From Allomyces arbusculus (taxonomy: Eukaryota > Blastocladiomycota > Blastocladiomycetes > Blastocladiales > Blastocladiaceae), in contig JADHYV010000019.1 in assembly GCA_027604705.1 (NCBI GenBank), positions 124,001 to 188,000 of the forward strand: a stretch of 64,000 bases of DNA. The letters are read 5' to 3'. Both the position numbers and the translations under genes were made by a program. Below, piece by piece: positions 24,241-36,584 of this stretch. The notes below the pieces were generated by a model that had not been told where the DNA came from, searched no databases, and saw only the letters and a list, made by a program, of their open reading frames with translations. Each line of letters begins with the position of its first letter. Positions within the stretch are counted from its first letter, which is position 1.

Positions 24241-26596
24241 ATGGACAACGATGCGCGCCACCGCGCCCTGGTGCTCTGGGTCGGTACCGGCTCGTGCTCG
24301 CCCCGCTACGGCCACCCACCGGATCACAAACCGATGGTTGCTGATACTCAGCACGCGTTCGACGCCAATTATCCTCCCCTTTGCAGGTCAACACGTTTGC
24401 GACCATCACCGAGCCATGCGCGTCGTTTGACGGGCTCGCCACGGGCGTGCACCTCTCGCAGGCCGCTGTCGAAATGTGCGTATGATGCGATGCCCTGTCG
24501 ACAAGCACAACGGATCATTGCTCACGAGCTTCGATTCCGACTTTGCACGCATCCGTGTATCCAGCGACCCAAACTGGTTCGCCCTGACAGACCAGTTCCA
24601 CGCCGACCCCGCGACCTGGATCGACCAGTACAACAACTTGCGCACGCTGCACCGTAAAACCGTCCGGTTCGCGCAAACCGCACTCGGGCTCACATTGCAC
24701 CCGGAATTCCACCTCGACATTGACTACGAGCAGATCGTGCGCGCCGCGCACCTCGACGACCTCGAAAAACTCGTGACTTTGCTGCTCGCGCTGGCGCTCT
24801 ACGCACCCGCCAAGACCACGCTCGTCCCGCGTATCATGGCCCTGCCCACGGACGTGCAGGAGACGGCCATGTTCATTATCCACGCGCAGCACGCAGCAAT
24901 TCCGGAAATTCGCAATGGCCAGGTGCCACCGGAAACGGTTCCACCACCACCTCCGGCATCACTTTCGGCGAGCCCGGAACTCGCGTCGGAGGCGGTCGGG
25001 TCAGCGCCTTCGAGTCCACCGGCAGCGACGGCGACTGCGGTGGGGGCGACGGGTGGTGCACTCCCGCCGGTGACCAACCCGCCGATCCCGCGCACCCCGG
25101 GCCCACGCACGCCGTTATCCGCTGCGCGGCGGCAGTCGCGCCTGTTTTCCGCATCGAGCACATCACTGCAGAATGGGACCGCCGTGGTCCCGCCACGCCC
25201 GGCGTCGCGCAGTCCGTCGACCTCCACACTCACGTCGCCCACACCGGCGCCGGCACTCGTCGTGTCGGGCGAGGCCACGGTCCCGGCCGCGCAACTTGAT
25301 GCGGAGCGGCGCGACTGGGAGGCGCGTGTCCGCGCCCAGGTCGCCGAGTACGACCAGCTCGCTGAAAAGCACCGCGCGTTGCAGGCCGAGCATGCCGACT
25401 TGGCTGCGACCGTGCGCGCCATGGAAGCGACACGCGCCGAGTCTCCCGCGGATATTTTGCTCAAATCTGAAGTCTCCCGGCTCAAGGCGCAGCTGGCGGT
25501 CGTGGACGAGCAAAAGCACGCGGCCGATATGGCCTATGCGCAGCAGTGCGACGTGACGGCCGACTTGGTCCGGCAAGTCGAGGAGCTCGAGGCCGAGGCT
25601 ATGGACGCGCGGCGGTTGCGTGACGAAGTCGAGGAGTTGCAGTACGCGGCCGAGAAACTCGCAAAGGCCGAGGCCAAACTGGAACTGTTCAAGAAGAAAC
25701 TCGACGAGTCGGCCGAACTGCGACGGCAAATGAAGGTGCTTGAAGAACAGAACCGCGCGTACCAGCAGCAGGCGCAAAGGCTCGAGGACGAGTACTTGAA
25801 GTTGTCGGAGACGCAGCCGCACCTCGATGGCGTGCGCGCGTCGGCGCAGCGTGTCGAGCTCGAGAATGAAGAGTTGCGCGCGCGCAATGTGCAGCTTGCC
25901 GAAGAACTCGCCGACGCACACCACCAGATTGCGCTGCTCGAGGACCGCGTCGCCAACGAACAGGAACGGTCGCGCGACATGGAAGAGCGACTGCGTGAGC
26001 TCGAGCTGAGCCAGTCGACGGGCGGGGATACCGTACCCATGGCCTCGGTCGGTGCCGCGCACCACGAGGAGCTCGAGGGCAAGGTGGCCGAACTCGAGGC
26101 GGCCGTGCGGCACGCCGAGTCAGAATCGGCCAAGCTCGCGCAGGAAAAGACGGCGCTGATCGCGACACTCGACCAGCACAAGGCCCTGCTCGACAAGGCG
26201 CGCGATATGATCAAGCAGCTGGGTGCGAAAAAGGAGGAGCCCGCACCCATACCTGCACCAACTCCGGCGCCCGTCCCGGTTCCGGGGCAGGCCATGCCGC
26301 CGCTGCCGGCGCCAATCCCGCCACCATCGCCCGCGGCCGCTGCGCGAGCTGCCGAACAGGAAGCGACCGAGCGCGCGCTGCGCGACGAGCTCGAGGCAGC
26401 GTACCGCCGGTTACGCACGCTCGAGCACGATGCGGCCAAGGTGCGCGACGCGTGGCGCACGGAACAGGCCTTGGTCGCGAGCGCATGGTACCAGTTGCCG
26501 CATATCGATCCGGCAGCGAAATTGGGCACGGGTGGGGCGTCGTGGCTCGCGCAACAACGTAAGCTGCTCACACAGCAGATTCGCGGGCGGTTTTGA
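24241..26596 (+). CDS. HOOK: Hook family dynein/kinesin cargo adaptor
   Basis: Three exons, 24241-24279, 24387-24475 and 24529-26596, give 731 residues, close to animal Hook1-3 and fungal HookA. Exon 1 encodes MDNDARHRALVLW and exon 2 VNTFATITEPCASFDGLATG, together the opening of the Hook calponin-homology-like domain. The domain continues to about residue 165 with LEKLVTLLLALALYAP and the helix IMALPTDVQETAMFI. A Pro/Ala/Ser linker (about 165-295) precedes a long coiled coil (about 298-605), then a Pro-rich hinge and a short helical tail. The N-terminal domain binds the dynein light intermediate chain and the coiled coil activates dynein-dynactin; the tail would bind an FTS/FHIP-type partner to move early endosomes. 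The first donor (gtcggt) is weak but is the only one that keeps the domain in frame. Confidence 0.87.
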
Positions 26597-27109
26597 ATAA
26601 AGGGCGGCGGCGTAGATGTAATGGCACATGTTTTTTCATTCGAGTTCACTGCCGCAAATGGGTGCAAATGCGAGATTCGTGAGGGTTCGCGCAGAGACAA
26701 GGCATGAAATTGCACCAGGGAAATCAGCTGTCAGACACAAGAGGGGAACGCGCCAAACAAGAGGACTCAAGCACGGCAAGATTGTTACTTTGACGTGATG
26801 CATTCGACACCAAGGCCCATGGCCCCATGGGACATGCTAACACCTGGCGCTAAGCTAGTTGAGCCTTCTCTACCCGGCCGCCATCGCACCGGGGGGCAAA
26901 TGAACCGTCACCAGCAAGAGGCATTTGTCTTTTGAAAGCTGGTCTGGCGGCACACAAAATTCATAATTTTCTCACTCCGACAGCCAAACTGTTTTGCCTA
27001 TCGTCGTGGGCACGCACTCGCCCACCTCTACTGACCCTCCATCATAATTAAGGCAGTAGTTCGCCCGCATCCTCGCTCTCTCACTTTCCATTTTATAATA
27101 TCCTACCTC
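26597..27109. other. intergenic
   Basis: About 510 bases downstream of Hook, AT-richer than the genes, without coding signal on either strand. Confidence 0.5.
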
Positions 27110-27879
27110 TTGCGACGCCTGAACGAGGAACACATCAAGCCATGGCGCTACGTTATTGGCTGGAACGAGCCGAACGGACCCCTCTGGCGACACGCTCTTA
27201 GCCGTATCGCGTTTGCACCGGATGGTGCAAACCGCCGAAAAATTGTGTGCATGCTCATTGGAACGGTACCCGCCAGCTTGCTATCCTGGCAGATGGATAC
27301 CGCCTTGCTCGAGAATCTGCTCCAATTCCGCCCCAAGAAGCCGATTCCTCCCTCTGTCGCGTATTTGCGCCGGTTCCCTTGGTGTTCTGGCCCACCGCAG
27401 TTTCTTGGGTCACTTGACGTCATCAAATGGGTCCTGGCGCACAAGGGTTGGGCCCAGATACCATCACGACCTGCTCGTGGTCACGCTTGGTCAATTACGA
27501 GACTATGCCACCAGCGAAGAAGACGTCAAGCAGCACATTCTCCCCATCATCCAGTGTTTGATTTCCCAGCGATTGGGCCTTTAGGCTGCGACTTTTTTCA
27601 ATCACGTCGAAGGCGGCGCACATGGCTCTGAATCACTGCCCTAGTTCTTCGCTGGCGCAGACCTTAATGATGATTGGCTTCGAGAAGACGGTGTTTGTCC
27701 TGAACAGCACCATTCGCTTGTCACAGGATTTGGGCATGCCGCAGCTGGCAGAGATGCTGGTTCAAGGACGTGCAAAACAGGTTGCCATGATGGATCAGGA
27801 CCCAAATGAAATGTGGGATATTAGGCTGGCGGCCCGGTGGCTCATTTTGACAATGTGGGGTTATTGGCGATGCTGTTGA
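27110..27879 (+). pseudogene. decayed gene of unknown family
   Basis: Three overlapping plus-strand open frames here look protein-like but do not join into one. One frame encodes a helical stretch (MDTALLENLLQFRP, then GSLDVIKWVLAHKGW); another continues it with HHDLLVVTLGQLRDYATSEE to a stop at 27584; a third (27622-27879) holds MIGFEKTVFVLNSTIRLSQD. The change from the first to the second frame occurs near 27450-27465 without a usable splice pair, so a frameshift is the simplest reading. The piece SLDVIKWVLAHKG is weakly like ankyrin repeats, which are abundant in some zoosporic fungi; this is only a guess. It could also be a live gene with introns I failed to see. Confidence 0.35.
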
Positions 27880-28041
27880 TTGCCGGCAAGCGTGGTTGAG
27901 TATTGGTGTCTTGATTCATCCTGGAAATGAAAGCGAGCTGTCTGTTCCTGTGTCTGCAAGCAATCGACTGTCAGGCCGCGCAGTAGTATTGAATGCTAGG
28001 AATATGTCCACGGTTCCACAGTCCCACCCTCACCTCCACGG

Positions 28042-31000
28042 TCAAACCAAGGGATTGATTTTGAGCGTCTTGCCCGTCACACTTTCGAGCTTGTCGCAAA
28101 ACGTCTCGGGGGTCGCCCCTACATCAAACATGTTAGCTCCATCGCAGTACGGGCCCCAGGCAGGAAACAAAAGCCGTACCGCGCGGCGCCGTAACCACGA
28201 CCATCACAAACGGCACCGTGTCGGGATCATACTCGACCAACACCCCGATCGCACCCTCTTGCATCAGCTGCACCTCGAGCCCCGTCTCGCCCGCGGTCTC
28301 ATCGACCAGACAGCTTAGGAAATACGCGACGTTGCCAACCTTGGTGTGCCAGGTCCCCCGACGCACAACATGCGGCCCGCATGCGATTGCGGGAAGAAGT
28401 GGGGCCGCAGCGTCATCCAAGGTGCCGGCGAGCGTTTGCGTCCACGGCGCAGCGTCGGGCACGTCGTAAGCGGTCCACTCGGCCTCGCGCGCGAGGTACC
28501 GCGGCACGTGCGGTGGTCGGGGCAAGACACCACGAATTCGCGCGTACGGTATGGTCAGCGCGCGCTTGCCGGACGCAGCGACGGCGCTACTCGACGGTGC
28601 AGGTGCGGTTACACCGGACTTAGGGGCAGTCGCTACTTTCTGCTGCGCGGTGGTCGACTCGGGCGTCCAGAGCGGCGGGCCCGGCGGCGTGGGGCCTTCA
28701 AGCAAGAGCGAGTTGGCCTGGAACGCACACGTCACGAGCGACCCCGACAGACCCACCCCGTCATTGGCAGCCGCATCGGCCGTCACAGCAGCGGGCTTGG
28801 CCGCCGCCGTCGCAGAATGATACCACGACGAACCAAGCCCAATCATATCTGGCAACACATCGCGGATCAAGTCGAGCTGGAGCGCGAGCACCTGGTCGAG
28901 CGTGAGCAATTCGAGGTCGTGCGCGGAAATACCCGTGCGCTTGGTGATTTGGAACCAGTGCTTCATTTGCAAGTGCGGCGAGCACAGCGCGTAGACGACG
29001 GGCCACAGCGCGGCCAGAGCATCAACGTCGCGCAACACGGCGGCAGCAACGCGCTGGATGACACTGGCCGCGTCATTTTCGGTCCACACCGGCTCGATCT
29101 CGCCCGGACGCACAGGCGGGGCCGTGACCGACTCGTCGAGCGCGCCCGTGACCACATCGAGCAAGCGGCCGCGGTACCCATCAAGAAACCGGTCGGGCGG
29201 GTCGGTCTCGTCCGTGGCCATAGCTTCGCGGTGCTCCTCGACCATGCCAGCCACGTCGCGCCGCCACCGGTCAATTGTTGGCCGCACCGTGTCACGCGCA
29301 ATCCGAGCCAGTTTCTCACCGCGCCAGGTGGCCAGCTGCGTCCAAATGCCGGCGACGAGCGTCCACGCTGCGGCCGTACGCTGCACTTTTACTGCGATCC
29401 GCGCATGCGCGCGGACGAGATTATCGGCACGCGCCGGGTCCGGGTCCTCGGCAAGCGTTGATGCCGGGTCAGCCTCCTCTTCTCCAAGCATCGCGCCATG
29501 CTCGAGTGTCTGCAGGTCATCAAGGACGCTCCGTACTCGCGCGAGCCGGTCGCGGATCCGCGCGACGCGCCGCGCCATGGCGGCCGCGTTCGTCGCAACC
29601 GTTGATGCGTCTGCAAGAGGTCGGATCGTCGGCATGTCCCCAGCCTCGCTTGCGAGATGGTCGAGACTGGTCCCGTCGAGGGACACGGCACGGCTCTCGC
29701 GCCGACGACCAGGAACGGTCGAAACGGGTGCAGGCGGCGCGGGCCACGACGAGGCGGCTTGCCCACGGACGGTCGCAAGTTCGCGCGCAGCGGCTCGCAA
29801 TCCGTTGGAGACGTGGTCACGCAGCACGGTCATGCGCTTGATGTCGGCCGCGCGCGCGGCACGCATCAGGTCCATTGTCACGGCAACAGTCGCGGCCATG
29901 CGCCGCGGGACCGCACGCGCCGCCCAGTACTTGTCGGCGTTGGCCGTTTCCAATGTAGATGACGGCAAGCACAATGCTGCGGATCCCGCGTCGTCTTCGG
30001 CCTCGTCTTCGTCGTCAAACCCACTGCTGCGATCTGGGTCAAGCGACACGCAATGAGCCGTCGCCACGTCCCACCACACAGCGAGTGCGGCCCCTTCTTC
30101 ATGCATCCGCTCGAGCCGCGCGTTCACGCCCGTCCACACGGCCTTCAGGTCCCGCCACACCTTGCACGGGCGAAGCGTTTCGGTCATGGCCTGCGCAGTA
30201 GCGAGCACGTGGTGCACGAGGTCCATGCCCATGGCGCGCATCGACTCGTGCAGGGCACGGCGCCAACGCCGAGCACCTTGGCGAAGCGCACGCAACGTGG
30301 GCCCTGTCACGGCGTGAATAAGCCGTGTGTGCAAGGTCGGGTCAAACGCGGCCAGCTGCGCGGCGCTGGTGGCAAGTTTAGTGAGAAGTGTGTTGAATTG
30401 GGCCACATTCGCGCGGAAAATGGTCACGTCCAAGTCTGGGTTCGGTGTCGGGTCAGTGGGCAAATCGAGCAGCCAAAGGCACGGCGTGAGCGTCTGATCG
30501 AGGTGGGCCCCAATGAACTGGTACGAGTGGCGAATCGCGCGGTCGAGACGATTACTCACGCCCTTGACACACGTGTTGTCGTCAAACTGGTACGTTGGCG
30601 GGAGGCTCGGCGTGGACCCGACGGCGTGGTTCAGGGTAGGGAGTGCGGTCATGAGCGAACGAAACGCGTAGACCAAATCCGAGACCATATCCAACGCGTC
30701 TTCAAACGGCGGATCGAGCAGTACTGCGTCGTGATGGTCAGCAACGACCAAGTCCACCTGGAGGATCGGACTCCGAAGCAAGCGGCACTGCACAGCGTCG
30801 AGGATCCCTCCATCAACTTGGTCGCCCGGCGATAGGCATTGCACGAGCCCATGCAAATAGGCCTCCTCGAGGTCCGTCAAAACTTGACTGACGATCAAGT
30901 CGGCGACCCGTACGAGCCGCTGATGCGTTAACGTCACGTACGGCGTATTGGTGAGCGTTACCAGCTGCGCCGGCCGCCACACGGTGCGCACTTCGTGGTC

Positions 31001-32392
31001 GACCCACGCCGCAAGGGCAAAAATCTGCTCGTAGATGTGCCGAAACGAAGCGGGTGCCGCTGGGAACACGAGCGCCGGTGCAAGTCGTGCGAGACCGTCC
31101 CGCATGTCAGTGAGCATGGGAAAAGCGCCCGGCGTCGCCACGATGGCAAGGTCCGGCAACTGGACTGCGACTCGGTGCAGTCCGTTGCAAATCAGCGCGT
31201 CCCGCGCAAACATGCCGTCGGCTCCGGGGAACACGAGGCTTTGCTTCATCGCAAATACCCAGTGCCACGCCACGAGCTGTAGGCACTCTTCGACGCGGTC
31301 GCGCCACATGAGCGCAGCACTGGTCGGATCGAGAACAGCACCGGCCCAGAGCTGCACGGCCAATTTCGACGTCGTGTTGGCAAGAATGCGATCAGCGAGT
31401 CGCACGCGGACGGTGTCAGGAAGTGCCGGGACCGGTGTGCGGAGAGCAACAATTTGGAGCCACTCGTCGACGCGTGCAATTTGATAGGCCCTGGTCTCGT
31501 TGGCGGAGCGAACGCGAGCAGCAAAAGTGAGTGGAGGCTCGCAATCAAGTTGGAGATTAAGCCGATGGACGCGCTTGGTAATGCCGGGGTTGTTGGCCCA
31601 TTGGATGCGCAGATAACCAGCAGGTTCGACGTCCATGACAATGCAGGGTACTTGGTCCCGCGTCCAGTTGGGGCACTCGGCTGTGTGGTAAACCGATGTG
31701 CCACGGAGCGCAGGTCCGCGACCAGCACGAGCGTCGGCGACAACTTGCTGCAACTCCACCGACTCCCATGTCGCCGGATCATCGAAAAACACAAACGGGA
31801 TTGACGCGTCAGGTGTCCACGCCGCCGTCAAATCCGGATCGAGGGTACCAACTTGGCCGAGCGTCCATGGAGCCGCGTCAGGATCGAGTAGAGGCGGAGG
31901 CGTTGGCGGTGGTCGCAAACCGGCATCGTGAAGGCTGCACGACGCCACCTCTGCTGCACCATCGCCGACATGGACCACCACATCGCACGCCTCGTCGAGC
32001 CAGGCGGGGCGAGCGTCGGGAATGAAAGTTGATGATGCAAGCCGACGCACAGATCGAACAGATCCTGCGCCAGATCCCGCGGTACTTGGCCGGGTTCGCA
32101 CGGCGGAAGAGACTGGCGCGCTCCGAGGCCGTTCTTTCCTGGCATCAATTCTTGCAATTCGCGAACTGGCCGCAGCGCTTGGACTCACGGGCGGAGGGGT
32201 GGCGGGCGCTTTGGTGCTGGGAGCCCTCAACGAGGCACTCCTCGGCTTGGACGGGGCGCTAGTTGGTCTAGTGCTCGTAGCTCGGGACGATTTGGTGATT
32301 GCGGAAGGCTCTGTGGGCGGTGATCGAGGAACGGCGACGGCCGCACTCGATGGACGGGTTCGTCGGGTCGCTGGTGGAGTTGCAGCCATCAT
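28042..32392 (-). CDS. dynein heavy-chain tail/linker-like protein without motor domain
   Basis: An unbroken minus-strand frame runs from the ATG at 32392 (MMAATPPATRRTR) to 28133, 1,419 residues. The first 130 residues are Ser/Pro/Arg-rich, and the rest is mostly helical. Late in the protein, LWPVVYALCSPHLQMKHWFQ followed by ITKRTGI and LTLDQVLALQLDL resembles the N2/linker start of axonemal dynein heavy chains (the P-x2-x-L-x-S-x-L-x-x-R/K-HW block). No AAA+ Walker motifs follow. After the frame used to 28133, a neighbouring frame carries 39 more protein-like residues (GPYCDGANMFDVGATPETF and on to INPLV) with a stop at 28042. The true end may therefore lie there, reached through a one-base slip near 28175, whether real or a sequence error. 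DNHD1-like proteins are one comparison. Family assignment is weak. Confidence 0.6.
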
Positions 32393-32901
32393 TTTCGTTG
32401 CGGTTGTTGTCCTCGGGAACAGTTGCAGCAAGTTCGGGCAAGCAGACAGGAGAACGTGGTCGGTGCAGTGGCTAGCAGTCGGCTGCTGCCGGACTCAGCA
32501 CAGTAACGTCGCAAGCCTACCAAAATGGGAGAGACCAACGCGGTCATGTGGACCGCGATCAAGAGCTCGCTGCTTTTCTGCCATCGCTTTCAATCCGCGC
32601 TGTCTGTCGGGCCAGTCGAGGGCCAACATGACAGCCTCTCTCAACCAATCGCACGCGACCGCAATTTATCAGCCAATATGAGGCCAAGTGCCGTGCCAGC
32701 CGCTGCACTTCGGTGAGTGAAGGAGCCAACCGCTTCACTTGAAAACCAACCATTGCCCAGCCCACGAGTCTTCTTCTCGCTTCCCTACCATCGCTACCAC
32801 CGTCTACAATCTCCAAACGAAATCTCTTGGAAGACTATCTCCACCGCTTGGACCTCGGGCCCGCATCCTCTCTAGCCATCTTCACGGCCTCGTTATTCAC
32901 G
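32393..32901. promoter_or_regulatory. divergent promoter region
   Basis: 509 bases between opposed start codons of the dynein-tail-like gene and the small membrane protein gene. No motif is identified. Confidence 0.4.
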
Positions 32902-33550
32902 ATGATGAAGCTCCCGACCTTGAATTCTATCAAACCGAGCCGGTCGGACCCGAACCTTTTGGACCCGCCGATGGCGCAAGAGAAATCTTACGACATGGTA
33001 AGGATGGAGAGGGTGAAGCTCAAGGAGAACGTATTCCTTTCTGTTGCGTCAATATCCTCACCCCCGCCCTGCGACTTCTCCCGCGTAGAATGTGCGCATC
33101 GCGAGCCGGCTGCTTCAAGTCGTTCTCGCCGCGCTGACCGCGGCCATGGTGCAGCGCGTCGACCCTGCGGCCCTGCGTGACGCCAACGTCGTGTCAACCG
33201 CGATTGCCGTCATTTGGGTCACGTACCTGTCGGTGCCGACGGCCGGTATCCTGCTCGCCTACCACTACCTCCCGGCCGTGCGCAAAAAGTGGCCGCTGTC
33301 ACGAGTTCTCGGCGTCGAAATGGGCATGTCGCTGCTCGGCACGCTCGTGCACGTCGGTATGACCGTGGGGCTCGCGCTCGCGACGGGGGCCGTGCGGTCC
33401 CCTGCCGCGGGTACGGCCATGGTGTTTGCGTCAGTCTTTGCGACTGGGTCGGCCGTCACGTGGGGGTACTCAGCGTACCGCGCGACGCGGGACTTGTTTT
33501 GGCGCGGTCGTGACAAGGGTACGTCCTTGGCGTCGTGGCGTGTTGCGTAG
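32902..33550 (+). CDS. small four-helix membrane protein (MARVEL-like)
   Basis: Exons 32902-32997 and 33089-33550, joined at atg|gtaagg...tag|aat, give 185 residues. Exon 1 encodes a 32-residue polar, Ser/Pro-rich cytosolic head. Exon 2 encodes four hydrophobic segments: ASRLLQVVLAALTAAMV; VVSTAIAVIWVTYLSVPTAG; VEMGMSLLGTLVHVGMTVGL; and AMVFASVFATGSAVTWGY. A basic start to the first helix (NVRIASRLLQ), short loops and a short cytosolic tail match MARVEL-domain proteins of fungi, which associate with plasma membrane microdomains. No signature is strict in that family, so this is a topology-based assignment. Confidence 0.65.
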
Positions 33551-33941
33551 GGCTAACGCTGACATGGAACGGTACCGTTAATGTAGGCGAGTTCATTTCC
33601 ATTTCTTCGCTCTCGCGATTCAATGACCAGCTCGGCCGCGGCCGCGGCCGTTTGTGACCGGTTTGTTCTTTGTGGCTGGGGCGTTTGAGACCGGCGTTTC
33701 GATGCTATACCAATACGGATGGGAAGGGAATTGTTCGCTCCGTTCACATGTTCCTGGTGGCTCTTAATTTTTGTCTCCACGACCAGCACGACGCGGCACG
33801 ACACGGCAACGGCACGGGCCAGAAGCGTGCTGGTCACTTCCTCGTGACCGCGCCATACTTGCCTGGGCCCCACCTTTGCCCGATGACCGATCAGCCAGCA
33901 AGCAACATTGCGCCATACTCCTCACAACCTCACTCAACACC
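33551..33941. other. intergenic
   Basis: About 390 bases between two plus-strand genes. They should hold the terminator of the first and the promoter of the second. A short gcggccgcggccg stretch lies near 33636-33652. Confidence 0.45.
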
Positions 33942-34952
33942 ATGAACAACACAGGATACGACGGCGCCAGTCCCAGCAATCCGCCCGCCTCCACGCAGCA
34001 GCCGGCCGGCGGCGATGCGACAAGCGCAACCGCCGGCACTCTCGCGGGCCAGGCCGGCGATTTTGTACGGAGGATGCAAAACTACAAGATGACGCCCGAG
34101 GAAAAGGCCATTATTGACCGTGCGCAAGTCCGATCGCGCGCGTATTGTTCGTACTCGGCCCCAGCTTAGCGTCTGAGGAGAGGGTCAGAATGATCTGACT
34201 TGTTGCTCACGGTTAGCCACGACGGGCGCTATCCTTGGCGGTGTTGGGTCGATCGTGTGGGCGCGCACTCGCCGCGTGTCCCTGATCCGCACCTTCTTCA
34301 TTTCGTCGGGTAGGTCGTTGATTGCGCCTGTCCGATCGCACACGCCAGCACTGACCAGCTTGTCATGTCCAGTCGCTGTCTTTGCCACATCGCAGCTCGG
34401 GCCGATTCTCAGCGCCTACCAGGCGTCCAAGGAGCTCAAGGCGCTGCCCGAAAGCGGTCTGCGCCAAATCATTGTTGACGCGAAGTGCGTCCAGACCGCG
34501 CACGCCGATTCCGGAGCGTTCTATCTCGCTGATCGTTGTCCGCCCCTTTTTCCCGCAGAAACGGCAACTACCGCGGCCCAATGCCTCTGCCCACCCAGAC
34601 CCGCTCCGGTGACGACCCCACTGGCGACAATACTGACCGGCCGCAATCGGTGTGGGACGCGCTCCGGCAACAGGGCGTGCAGACGTCGGCATGGGACCGC
34701 GTGCGCACGGGCCAGGCGTCGCCGGCTCCTGCCACACAGACGGTCCCGCCACCGCGCCATGCCGGGCCTGAAGAGCAAGAAGCGCCGATGCCCGTGGTGC
34801 GGTCATGGGATATGATTCGGAACGGTGCGGGCGAGGATCACGGTGCGGTGCCGGGGTCGATTTCGGAGACACTGTCGTCGCCGCTGCGACCGGTCGCTGG
34901 GCCGGGGCGTGGAGTGCGCGTGAACAAGTATGGCGATGAGGTGATGGATTGA
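33942..34952 (+). CDS. small membrane protein of unknown function (possibly mitochondrial)
   Basis: Four exons, 33942-34119, 34217-34309, 34373-34484 and 34559-34952, fit in phase and give 258 residues. After a 45-residue disordered head comes the motif MTPEEKAIID, then two hydrophobic segments separated by a basic turn (TTGAILGGVGSIVWARTRR; FFISSVAVFATSQLGPILSA), then a helix KELKALPESGLRQIIVDAK and a long polar Pro/Gly-rich tail. The layout of acidic T-P-E-E motif plus helical hairpin is loosely like OCIA-domain inner mitochondrial membrane proteins, but key residues of that family are not evident, so I leave it unnamed. The first donor (gtgcgc, 34120) is chosen because it is the only one that keeps the glycine-rich helix in frame. 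Confidence 0.6.
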
Positions 34953-35188
34953 TGGAATGGGAATGGTGCGAGCGGGTGGGGGCTGCGCGCGGGCCGTCCC
35001 CGAGTAGGTGTTGCTGTGGAACCGATTTAGCTCCAGTAAATGGTGTTTTGATCCAGGTTTCGCGATGTGGACTGCTGCTAGGTACGTGATTTATATTGCA
35101 TGACCACGAAGACGCACGACTCGGGACAGGGCTCAAAATCTCAAAATCTGGCACAAAGTCCAGCCAATTTGACACTTATGTGCCTGAT

Positions 35189-36174
35189 TTACGCCTCGTT
35201 CACGGCGCCAAAGTACTCCTTGGACTTGATGGGGTCGGGCTTCATCGTGCGTGCGCCCTTGGACCAGTTGGCCGGGCAGACTACATATTCAAATCGAAGA
35301 CAGGACATTGGTCAGCGCGTGCGTCCTTTACCGCCCTCCTGCGGAAATAACAATCTGTCAACGCACCTTCGCCGTGCTTGTCCGTGAACTGCAGCGCCTC
35401 GACGAGCCGCAGCGTCTCGTCCACGTTGCGGCCAATCGGCAGATCGTTGACCGTGATCTGGCGCAAAATGCCCTTGGGGTCGATAATGAAGGTGCCACGG
35501 AGCGCAATGCCAGCGTCCTCGATCAGCACGCCATAGTCGCGCGAAATGGTCTTCTTGATGTCCGAGATCAGCGGGATCTGCGTCGCGCCGAGCCCACCCT
35601 GCTTGCGCGGCACGTTGGTCCAAGCCAGATGGGAGTGCTCCGAGTCAACCGAGACGGCCATGACCTCGGTGTTGAGCTTCTTGAAGTCGCCGGCGCGGTC
35701 GTTGAAGGCCGTGATTTCCGTCGGGCAGACAAACGTGCTGGTGGGCAGTGGAGTGGGGCGTGGTCAGCCGCGAAATCGGTTGCGTGCGCGCGGCGCGTGC
35801 AGGATTCGCGACTGGAAACAAGGCGATCCGTACAAATCGAGCGGGTAAAAGAACAGGACAACGTATTTGCCGCGGAAGCTCGACAGGGACACGTCCTTGA
35901 ACTCGCCATTGACGACGGCGCGCGCCGTGAACTCGGGCGCGGGCTTCTGAATTTGGGCGACAGCGTGATCTGGTGGAGGGTGACCGTATCCGCATCCATC
36001 AGCCAAATATGGGATCGGATCGCTGGCGCGCGCTATTGTTGAATGATTGTGAACTCGCGTACGTGCTGCAATCCGCGAGGTCGAAAAGCGCGCCACGGCG
36101 GCAACGCGGGCGGCGGGCGACACGGTGGTGGCGAGCTGGCGCGCAGCGGGGGCGGCAAACGAGCGCAGGAACAT
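35189..36174 (-). CDS. mitochondrial typical 2-Cys peroxiredoxin
   Basis: Four exons, 36174-36063, 35969-35834, 35737-35367 and 35280-35189, give 236 residues. Residues 1-36 ([15 protein letters not shown] and onward, rich in Arg/Ala/Ser) form a mitochondrial targeting peptide. The catalytic core is restored across splices: [19 protein letters not shown] with peroxidatic Cys87, and VCPANW with resolving Cys208. The GGLG motif ([12 protein letters not shown]) and a C-terminal YF motif (KEYFGAV) are both present, the pair that makes eukaryotic 2-Cys peroxiredoxins sensitive to over-oxidation. The enzyme reduces H2O2 and peroxynitrite in the matrix with thioredoxin. It is closest in layout to animal PRDX3. 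Its stop faces the stop of the upstream plus-strand gene 237 bases away. Confidence 0.94.
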
Positions 36175-36584
36175 GGTGCTGGTGGTCAAACTGGTCGATT
36201 CAAGAAACGGGGTCGAGGATGAAGAGGAGAGAGAGAAAGCACACGCACAGCGATCCCTTCCTTCACGTTCAACAATCGGAACCGTCGGTCAGGTTTTCTC
36301 GGGGTAAGTTGCAAGCACTCCAACCCTAACCTCGTTTGCTGCCTTCGCATGCTTTGACTGACGCACGGTCACTGTGTCTACCTCTGCTCGCACGACCAAC
36401 TCGGCCAGCGTTCCGTGCTGGGTAAATTCTAACATTGTGCATGTAATGGCCAAAAAATGTGGCGTGCAGAGCAACCAAATCAACGAGCATTGATGTCGTT
36501 GAGCATGCCCGCAAGCATGGGTCAAACGATGCGCCGTGTCCACGCGCCTTGCATCTCTCCGAGACCCAAGACGGCTCCAAAGGT
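36175..36584. other. spacer between peroxiredoxin and CDGSH genes
   Basis: 410 bases on the promoter side of the peroxiredoxin gene. Short plus and minus open frames here lack coding character. Confidence 0.45.

Noticed and set aside
24476-24528. Start codon for Hook inside this stretch
   Set aside because: Using it would drop the first 42 residues of the Hook domain, which are encoded by two good upstream exons.
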